Below are positions 1 to 5,656 of a stretch of DNA of 9,372 nt, in pieces. The stretch comes from Gammaproteobacteria bacterium. GTDB taxonomy: Bacteria > Pseudomonadota > Gammaproteobacteria > Xanthomonadales > Xanthomonadaceae. The stretch lies in the NCBI GenBank assembly GCA_024642445.1, contig JAHEBG010000027.1, positions 1 through 9,372 of the forward strand. Direction: 5' to 3'. Position numbers and translations under genes: made by a program. How positions within the stretch are numbered: position 1 is the stretch's first letter; every line of letters begins with the position of its first letter. The notes under the pieces were generated by a model that saw only the letters and a program-made list of their open reading frames with translations, was not told the DNA's origin and made no database searches.

Positions 1-500
1 CGACCGGCATCGGCCACAGCCACGGCATGGGCAACATCGTCTTGTAACCAAGGCGGCGTACTGGCCTGATCAAGCCAATGTCCCGCGCGTTGTGCCGAAC
101 TTAATGCCTGCAGGTAGGTGCGGGTTGCAGCATCGTGCCGACCTTGCGCTTCCAGTGCTTTGCCCAAGTGCAGACGGGCCACATGCAAGGACGGATTCAG
201 TTGCAAACATCGCTCGAACGACGCCTCGGCCTCAGATGCTTGCTGACATGCCATCTGCGCCAAACCCAGGCTTCGCCACAGCGCGGCTTTGCTGGGGGCA
301 ATCCGTACAGCCACCAACAGGTGTTCCAGTGCCGTTTCCGCATGCCCTGAGGCCAGTGCTTCCCGAGCAAGAAAGGTTCGTGCCTCTAGATTGAATGTGT
401 CGTTTTCCAATACCAACGCAAATGCTTTGCCGGCACGGGCATCGCCGGCCTCGGCATACCGTTGCGCCTGTAAAACCAAAGCTTGGGTTAAGGCAGACAA
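1..500 (-). CDS. TPR protein, N-terminal part (possible TPR-aspartyl/asparaginyl beta-hydroxylase), runs off the left edge
   Basis: The frame is open for 166 codons from a TTG at 500 to the window edge. After a helical leader (residues 1-36) come three back-to-back 34-residue TPR units, about 37-70, 71-104 and 105-138, each with the usual small/large pattern and a Pro near its end (IAPS, LNPS). A linker with WLDQASTPPWLQDDV (142-156) follows. TPR units dock proteins or peptides. From memory, TPR-aspartyl/asparaginyl beta-hydroxylases of proteobacteria have a similar linker before their catalytic domain, but that domain lies outside the window, so the enzyme name is inference. The TTG is chosen because AAGGA (508-512) lies 7 nt upstream and no ATG or GTG occurs near the N-terminus. 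It begins one codon after the methyltransferase stop and in the same frame, so it is surely co-transcribed. TPR identification is solid; the full product is not known. Confidence 0.75.
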   Translation of the reverse strand, partial: MSALTQALVLQAQRYAEAGDARAGKAFALVLENDTFNLEARTFLAREALASGHAETALEHLLVAVRIAPSKAALWRSLGLAQMACQQASEAEASFERCLQLNPSLHVARLHLGKALEAQGRHDAATRTYLQALSSAQRAGHWLDQASTPPWLQDDVAHAVAVADAG

Positions 501-503
501 GGT

Positions 504-1358
504 TTAGTCCTTCGTGGCTTCTAGGAATAATGAATAGTGGCGATCGCCATAACGGGCACTGGCCACTTGGCTGTGCGAATCCACCTGCAGCGCCGGATGT
601 ACACTTGCCATGTATGTGCTCGGGGTGATATTGGTGAACCCTGCAACACGCAGCGCACGCGCCAAAGTGTCGTGGTCATAGCCGAATTTGTGGGCTTCAA
701 ACAGCCAAGCGGGATCTGGCCCGGCACCTGCGTATGCCAGAAAATGTTCGAGCCGGGTGGCATTGCCGTCGCCGCCTCCCCAATGCTCCACGCGGGCGTT
801 GAAAAACGCATCGTCACCCATCTGATAGGCGGCGATGCATTGTGCGATATCCGGAACCGCGATGCGTACTACCCCGCCTGGCGCCAACACCCGATGGATT
901 TCGCTGAGCAAACCAATGGCGTCGGTTGGATAAAACAGATGCTCGAGAAGATGCGAGAGAAATACATAGCGGCACTGGCCATCGGTGAACGGCAGGCCCC
1001 ACAAGACATTGGTGGCCAGTTGCGCGGGGTAGATATCGAGATTGACCCAATGCTCGAGTACATACGGGCCGCTGCCGATATGCAGCTGCAGGTCTTTGCT
1101 GTGTTGGTCTATACCTAGCTTCTGCAGTTGCTGCATCAGATAAGGGGCACGCAGACTCTGCAGTTCAGCGCGTAACTGCACAATCTGTTGCTGGATGCCC
1201 TGCAGACGCTGTGCCAACGGCGCCTGTCCACGGGCGTGTGCTACATGTTCCGGGAATGGGCCCAGCCCGGACAGATCGCAGGCCAATTCGAACACCGACT
1301 GCAACATCGCTTTGCTCAAGCGACGGTTGTGGTCTGCCATGGCATCGAAATCGGTCAT
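504..1358 (-). CDS. Class I SAM-dependent methyltransferase (Methyltransf_11-like)
   Basis: Predicted cytoplasmic methyltransferase of 284 residues, acceptor unknown. The Rossmann-type SAM fold begins near residue 90 with motif I HIGSGP (G95-S-G97). The acidic residue of motif II is in VNLDIYP (D108), followed by LPFTDGQCRYVFLSHLLEH (motif IV region, ending about residue 140) and the post-motif hairpin LAPGGVVRIAVPD (about 158-170). The N-terminal 85 residues are helical, with a Gln/Leu-rich stretch (about 48-80) that may form a short coiled coil. The start is uncertain. ATG at 1358 lies 2 nt after the dioxygenase stop; a TTG at 1364 overlaps that stop and would add two residues. Neither has a clear Shine-Dalgarno site, so translational coupling to the dioxygenase gene is likely. 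Small-molecule, glycan or protein acceptors are all possible. The neighbours (hydroxylase, TPR protein, sulfotransferase) favour a tailoring role, which is inference. Confidence 0.85.
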   Translation of the reverse strand: MTDFDAMADHNRRLSKAMLQSVFELACDLSGLGPFPEHVAHARGQAPLAQRLQGIQQQIVQLRAELQSLRAPYLMQQLQKLGIDQHSKDLQLHIGSGPYVLEHWVNLDIYPAQLATNVLWGLPFTDGQCRYVFLSHLLEHLFYPTDAIGLLSEIHRVLAPGGVVRIAVPDIAQCIAAYQMGDDAFFNARVEHWGGGDGNATRLEHFLAYAGAGPDPAWLFEAHKFGYDHDTLARALRVAGFTNITPSTYMASVHPALQVDSHSQVASARYGDRHYSLFLEATKD

Positions 1359-1360
1359 GC

Positions 1361-1939
1361 TCAAAACAGAAAGTAGGTGGACAGGATGAATTTTTCATTG
1401 CTTACCGGTGCTTGGCCGATGTGCTGGAACATCCAGTACGGCGGAAACACCAGAAGACGCCCGGCTTTTGCCTGCACGGTAATGCCCAGCTCGGGAAATT
1501 CCGTGCCCCCGCCTTCTGCAACATCGTTCAGGTACCAAAGAAAGACCAGATAGCGGTTGGCTTTCTCGCCAAGGGCGTCGAAGTGCAGCTGAAAGCCCTG
1601 GTCGCGATCAGGCAAATAACGCTTCATCACCAACTCGCTGATTTTTTCAGTCATCGGCAATGTAATCGGTTGCTGAAGCGCGGCATTGTATTGCACCGCA
1701 TGGCGGTGCATGTTTTCAATGATCATAGCCCTGAACGCACTGTCCGATAACGGATCCAGATTCAGTTCAGTCCAGGCGCTGTCCTCATGTCCGGGCCGGA
1801 TGCCGCGTCCGTTCGGGCGCTGGAAGCGTGCCAGAGCGTGGAACGATGCAATCATTTTTTCGCACAGCACGGGGCTGAATGCATCATCGAACACCTGGAT
1901 GTATCGGCTCAAACGGTCGGTTTCAGGCGTGGCGTTCAC
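1361..1939 (-). CDS. 2-oxoglutarate/Fe(II)-dependent dioxygenase, prolyl-4-hydroxylase-like
   Basis: A 192-residue enzyme predicted to hydroxylate an unknown substrate using O2, 2-oxoglutarate and Fe(II). The double-stranded beta-helix core shows the iron ligands H119-x-D121 (in QLHFDALGE) and H173 (in MFQHIGQAP), and a basic residue, K183 in NEKFIL, where 2-oxoglutarate is bound in prolyl-4-hydroxylases. GGGTEFPELG (143-152) and GRLLVFPPYW (160-169) are typical of the 2OG-FeII_Oxy_3 type. The length is that of a complete single-domain enzyme and no signal peptide is present. The start is GTG at 1939, with a weak GGGAAG about 11 nt upstream. The next in-frame methionine would cut into the conserved N-terminal IQVFDDAFS strand. 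It is the first gene of a leftward operon; its stop overlaps or abuts the methyltransferase start. The fold assignment is firm. The substrate (Pro, Asp/Asn or a small molecule) cannot be read from the sequence. Confidence 0.9.
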   Translation of the reverse strand: MNATPETDRLSRYIQVFDDAFSPVLCEKMIASFHALARFQRPNGRGIRPGHEDSAWTELNLDPLSDSAFRAMIIENMHRHAVQYNAALQQPITLPMTEKISELVMKRYLPDRDQGFQLHFDALGEKANRYLVFLWYLNDVAEGGGTEFPELGITVQAKAGRLLVFPPYWMFQHIGQAPVSNEKFILSTYFLF

Positions 1940-1988
1940 GGTAAACTAGACTTCCCTAAAGACTCCATCAATCATACCTCTTTTCTTT
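1940..1988. promoter_or_regulatory. 49-bp divergent intergenic region with overlapping promoters
   Basis: This short stretch separates the start codons of the leftward dioxygenase operon and the rightward TPR-sulfotransferase, so both 5' ends and probably both promoters must lie in or next to it. On the minus strand, TATGAT (1971-1976) is a good -10 hexamer for the operon, but no convincing -35 is seen at the right distance. On the plus strand only weak -10-like sequences are present (for example TAAACT, 1942-1947). No clear operator palindrome was found. Confidence 0.35.
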
Positions 1989-3815
1989 ATGACCGCACCG
2001 CAGCCACCGGATTTTCCGGCATTACCGATTGCCCATCAAGCATTGGCTTCCGGACGCTTTGAACAGGTCTTGCAGTGGGCTATCGTGGCCGAGACTCATG
2101 CGGCGCAGACATTGCCCTGGCGAACCCTGAAAGCGGTTGCGCTGAGCCTGCTCAAGCGCCCGTTGGAAGCATTGCCTGAATATCGTTGGTTGTGTGCACA
2201 GGAGCCGAACAACCCAGGGCATTGGTCTAACCTTGGCAATTGTCTTTGCGAGTTGGGGCAGGAAAGCGATGCCCTTGAGCCGTTGCAAAAAGCCTTGCTG
2301 CTCGGCGCCACCGAGCCTGCCATGCATTTCGGTTTGGCTCGCGCTTATGCCGCGCAAGGGCAGCTCGAGCTGGCACGACGGCATATTGAGACCGCTATTG
2401 CCCGTGACCCTGGGGATGCCGAATTTCCGTTGCTGCAGTTACGCATTCTGCAGGCGATGGATCGTTGGCCGGAGGCGCAGGCGCTCGCCCAGCAATTGCA
2501 GTCCCGAGCACTGGATGAGGGGCAACACATAGATTTGGGGTATCTCCTGTTTCGGGGCCAATGGTACGACGCGGCGATTGCCCAGTTTTCGCGCCCTGTG
2601 CAGACACCCGACTTGGCCTTGGACGCACGCATCGGTCGAGTGATGGCGTTTGAGCGCACCAACCGTCTGCAAGAGGCCAAAGCGGAACAGGCCTTATTGA
2701 TAGAATCGGCAACCGAACACAACCCCAAGTTGTGGCAAAACTTCCAGCAGATGCAAGCCAAAATGGCGTTGCGTGAAAAACGCTATCCGGAAGCCAAACA
2801 ACTGTTTGAACAGATTTTACACAAGGCGCACAGCGACCCAGATTTGAAATTGGGTATGCAATTTGAATACGCGGCGGCTTTGGACCGTTGTGGCGAGACC
2901 GACGCTGCCATGCAGACACTAAAGCAGGCACATGCGCTTCGTAAGGCCCTGGTAGGCCGTAATCACCCGGTTCTGCAGGACAGCACGCAGGCTTTTGCCG
3001 TATTGCAGCAGCCAATCCCGCCTTGGCAGCCGTCTGGGCATGGCAAAGACGGTTTTGCCGATCCGGTGTTTGTGGTGGGGTTTCCGCGGTCCGGCACTAC
3101 CCTGTTGGAACAATTGCTCGATGCCCATCCGGCACTGGTGTCGTTCGACGAACAACCGTTTTTGCAGCATATGGTACGGCGACTTGGAGAAGATGCCGTT
3201 GCCATAAATGATGCATTGACCACAATGACACCCGCACGCTGGCAGGTTGAGCGGGCGGCCTATTTTGCAGAGGTTGCAGCAGTAGCCCCATCGAGCGCAC
3301 AGCATCGCCCGGTGGATAAAAATCCCTTGAATATGGTGCGTCTGCCTTTGCTTCAGAACCTGTTCCCACAGAGTCGGGTACTTTTGGCGGTTCGGCACCC
3401 TTGCGATGTGGTGCTCAGTTGTTACCAGCAGAATTTCCGGGCCCCGGCATTCGCGCTGACCTTTGAAACCCTGGAAAGTACGGCGCAGATGTATGCCAAA
3501 GTGTTCGCGCATTGGTTTGAAGCCGGGCAAGACATGCGGTTGCCGGTGCTGTTATGGAAATACGAAGACCTGGTGGCCGATACCGAGGGCCGCGCGCGGG
3601 CATTGTTCGATTTCCTGCAACTGCCATGGCATGCAGAGCTGTTGTCATTCACTGAGCGCGCCAAAGACAAAGGCGCCATCAAGACGCCTTCGTATACGCA
3701 AGTGGTGGAACCGGTCAATGCGCGTGCCGTGGGCCGATGGCAGCAATATGCTGCGCATTTCACGCCCGCGGTCATGCAGCATCTTGAGCCGTGGATTGCG
3801 CGTTTTGGTTATTGA
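1989..3815 (+). CDS. TPR-repeat sulfotransferase (tyrosylprotein-sulfotransferase-like, Sulfotransfer_3 type)
   Basis: A complete 608-residue two-part protein predicted to transfer sulfate from PAPS to an acceptor. Residues 1-335 are helical TPR-type repeats; recognisable ones include PGHWSNLGNCLCELGQ (76-91) and the stretch around AMHFGLARAYAAQGQLELA (111-129). Residues 355-608 are a sulfotransferase domain: PAPS 5'-phosphosulfate loop GFPRSGTT (364-371), LLDAHP (376-381), E388 in FDEQP at the place of the catalytic Glu of tyrosylprotein sulfotransferases, DKNP (443-446), and the 3'-phosphate site RHPCDVVLS (R469, S477). KYEDLV (524-529) and GRWQQY (582-587) complete the family pattern. No signal peptide is seen, so it probably acts in the cytoplasm. 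The ATG at 1989 has no purine-rich Shine-Dalgarno site; the leader just before it is pyrimidine-rich. It is divergent from the dioxygenase operon. The domain call is firm; protein or peptide sulfation is inferred from TPR plus TPST resemblance. Confidence 0.92.
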   Translation: MTAPQPPDFPALPIAHQALASGRFEQVLQWAIVAETHAAQTLPWRTLKAVALSLLKRPLEALPEYRWLCAQEPNNPGHWSNLGNCLCELGQESDALEPLQKALLLGATEPAMHFGLARAYAAQGQLELARRHIETAIARDPGDAEFPLLQLRILQAMDRWPEAQALAQQLQSRALDEGQHIDLGYLLFRGQWYDAAIAQFSRPVQTPDLALDARIGRVMAFERTNRLQEAKAEQALLIESATEHNPKLWQNFQQMQAKMALREKRYPEAKQLFEQILHKAHSDPDLKLGMQFEYAAALDRCGETDAAMQTLKQAHALRKALVGRNHPVLQDSTQAFAVLQQPIPPWQPSGHGKDGFADPVFVVGFPRSGTTLLEQLLDAHPALVSFDEQPFLQHMVRRLGEDAVAINDALTTMTPARWQVERAAYFAEVAAVAPSSAQHRPVDKNPLNMVRLPLLQNLFPQSRVLLAVRHPCDVVLSCYQQNFRAPAFALTFETLESTAQMYAKVFAHWFEAGQDMRLPVLLWKYEDLVADTEGRARALFDFLQLPWHAELLSFTERAKDKGAIKTPSYTQVVEPVNARAVGRWQQYAAHFTPAVMQHLEPWIARFGY

Positions 3816-5557
3816 GTCTGTTGCTTGGCCAGCCAGGCGCCCATATGCTTTTCCAGTGCATCCAGCGGGATGGAGCCGGTACCCAAGACTTCGTCGTGGA
3901 AGGCCCGCAGGTTGAAACGAGACCCTAGGGTTTTTTCGGCGCGTGCGCGCAGCTCGGAAATTTTAAGCTGGCCGATCTTATAGGCCAGTGCCTGTCCGGG
4001 CGTCCCGATGTAGCGGTCGATTTCGTTGACGATATCCTGATCGGTTTTTGGGGCATTGGCTTTGAAAAAGTCGATGGCCTGCTGCCGTGTCCAGCCCTTG
4101 GCATGCATGCCGGTATCCACTACCAGGCGTACCGCACGCCACATTTCATAGGTCAGTTGTCCCATGCGGTCGTACGGGTCGCTGTACAGACCCATGTCGT
4201 AACCCAGTTGTTCGGCATACAGACCCCAGCCTTCACCGTATGCCACAAAGTAGGCGGTCCGGCGAAACATCGGCATCTCCGGCAGCTCAAGGCCGCGAGC
4301 GAATTGGAAATGGTGTCCGGGCACGGCTTCATGCAGGCTCAGCGCCAGCATTTCCCATTTCGGACGCACCTGCGGTTTGTACAGGTTCACATAATAAAAT
4401 CCGGCACGTGAGCCGTCGGTTGCACCCGGCTGATAATATGCGGTGGTGGTGTCGGGCGCGATGCTGTCAGGAATTGCGCGTACGCCGTAAGTCATCCGTG
4501 GCAGCACGCCGAAGACTTTTACCAGCTCGGGATCGATGCGCTTGCTCAAGGCCTGGTAGCCTTCCAGAAGATCGTGTGAGTCGGTATAGAAGAAGCGCGG
4601 GTCGGTGCGCAGGAACGTGAAAAATTCCGATAGCGTGCCTTGAAATCCGGTTTCTGTTTTCACCGTTTCCATCTGTGCTCTAATTCGCGCCACCTCACTT
4701 AAGCCAATAGCATGGATGGCATCGGCACTGAGGCCGGTGGTGGTGTAATAGCGCGCTAAAAAGTCGTAATAGGATTTGCCATCGGGCAAGTTGGCAGCGG
4801 CAATGGTTTCGCGCGTTGCCGGCAGATATTCATTATTGAAATAGGCGCCCAACTTGGCATAGGCCGGCACGATGGCATTGGCAATGATCCGGCGTGCTTC
4901 AGCCTGCAAGCTGCTGCGCAGCTCCGGGCTGAACGACGCAGGGATCCGTTTGAATGGCGCGTAGAAACCGCTTTTTTCCGGGTCTGTAACCTGCTGCCCG
5001 GCAATCTGCGCGGTAACCCGTGTCATGATGGCGCGCGGCGGTGTACGCCCGGTGCGAACGCCCTCTTTCATCAAATCGATAGTCTGATCAATCAGCTTGG
5101 GAACGCCTTGCATCCGTTTCAGCCAATCGCGATAGGCGGCTTCGGTGTCGAACGCCAATACTTCGGTGATGCCATCGGCGGTTTGCACGCCGCCCTGATG
5201 GGTCATCGGCATCAGGTATTCACGGAATTGCTGGCGTTCTACTTTCTGTTTCAGTTGCCATTCGAAGGTGTCGTAATGCAGTTGATCCTGTGCTGAAAGG
5301 CTCACGCGGTTGATGGCATGCAGACGCTGCAGGGCATTGCGGTCGCCCTGCTCGCTCTTGGCGATGGCGGCAAAACTCAGATCTGACCAAAGGTCGTTGA
5401 ATCGGGTGTCGCCGTTATAGCTGGCATTTTCGGGACTTTCCTGCAAGCCGCGCTCCCATTCTTCAGCGAACAACCGATGCAATTCAGGGTTTTTTTCAGC
5501 AGCAGGCAATGCCGGTATGAAGGCGGCAAGCATCAGGGCTATGGCCAGAATACGCAT
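3809..5557 (-). CDS. Secreted DUF885-family zinc metallopeptidase
   Basis: A complete 582-residue protein of the DUF885 family (PF05960), whose members are predicted zinc metallocarboxypeptidase-like enzymes. A Sec signal peptide is visible (MRILAIALMLAAFIPALPA, cleavage near residue 19-20), placing the mature enzyme in the periplasm or outside. The metal site is LHEAVPGHHFQ, with H409-E410 and H415 as likely zinc ligands and catalytic Glu, and E442 in AYGEGWGLYAEQ as the likely third ligand. The family-typical YIGTPGQALAYKIGQLKI (516-533) follows. The length is normal and nothing is missing. The start is ATG at 5557, with TGGAGA (5565-5570) as Shine-Dalgarno. It lies downstream of the TonB-dependent receptor on the same strand but behind a terminator, so it is expressed from its own promoter or by read-through. 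Its 3' end overlaps the convergent sulfotransferase by 7 bp. A role in degrading peptides near the receptor is plausible but inferred. Confidence 0.93.
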   Translation of the reverse strand: MRILAIALMLAAFIPALPAAEKNPELHRLFAEEWERGLQESPENASYNGDTRFNDLWSDLSFAAIAKSEQGDRNALQRLHAINRVSLSAQDQLHYDTFEWQLKQKVERQQFREYLMPMTHQGGVQTADGITEVLAFDTEAAYRDWLKRMQGVPKLIDQTIDLMKEGVRTGRTPPRAIMTRVTAQIAGQQVTDPEKSGFYAPFKRIPASFSPELRSSLQAEARRIIANAIVPAYAKLGAYFNNEYLPATRETIAAANLPDGKSYYDFLARYYTTTGLSADAIHAIGLSEVARIRAQMETVKTETGFQGTLSEFFTFLRTDPRFFYTDSHDLLEGYQALSKRIDPELVKVFGVLPRMTYGVRAIPDSIAPDTTTAYYQPGATDGSRAGFYYVNLYKPQVRPKWEMLALSLHEAVPGHHFQFARGLELPEMPMFRRTAYFVAYGEGWGLYAEQLGYDMGLYSDPYDRMGQLTYEMWRAVRLVVDTGMHAKGWTRQQAIDFFKANAPKTDQDIVNEIDRYIGTPGQALAYKIGQLKISELRARAEKTLGSRFNLRAFHDEVLGTGSIPLDALEKHMGAWLAKQQTQ

Positions 5558-5604
5558 GTTTGAATCTCCACATGGGGTTGTGCTGAGTGTATCAGTAACG
5601 CCCG

Positions 5605-5636
5605 AAAAAAAACCGCCACCCGAAGGTGGCGGTTTT
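5605..5636 (-). terminator. Rho-independent terminator of the TonB-dependent receptor gene
   Basis: A perfect 10-bp stem (5611-5620 with 5625-5634), extendable by two A-T pairs, closes a 4-nt loop that reads TTCG on the minus strand, the very stable UUCG tetraloop. A run of eight T follows on the minus strand (5612 down to 5605), about 20 nt after the receptor stop codon. The opposite strand has only a short T run, so it works mainly leftward. Confidence 0.9.
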
Positions 5637-5656
5637 CAATGCAAACCGGGGCCCGA

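Noticed and set aside
92..628. Several plus-strand ORFs at the left end
   Set aside because: They are antisense to three regular 34-residue TPR units and the methyltransferase C-terminus on the minus strand; their translations look random.
537..1118. 193-codon plus-strand ORF antisense to the methyltransferase
   Set aside because: It is the shadow of a gene with clear SAM motifs on the other strand; its own translation shows no domain, and no ribosome site is evident.
1211..1750. 179-codon plus-strand ORF across the methyltransferase/dioxygenase junction
   Set aside because: It spans the 3' end of one well-supported gene and the 5' end of another on the opposite strand; composition is low in recognisable motifs, so it is a chance open frame.
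2395..3530. Two minus-strand ORFs of just over 200 codons (2395-3015 and 2919-3530) inside the sulfotransferase gene
   Set aside because: Both are antisense shadows; the plus-strand frame carries TPR units and the full set of PAPS-binding motifs.
4087..4620. 177-codon plus-strand ORF inside the DUF885 peptidase
   Set aside because: Arg/Pro/Ser-rich translation typical of a shadow frame; it overlaps the conserved HEAVPGHH region of the real gene.
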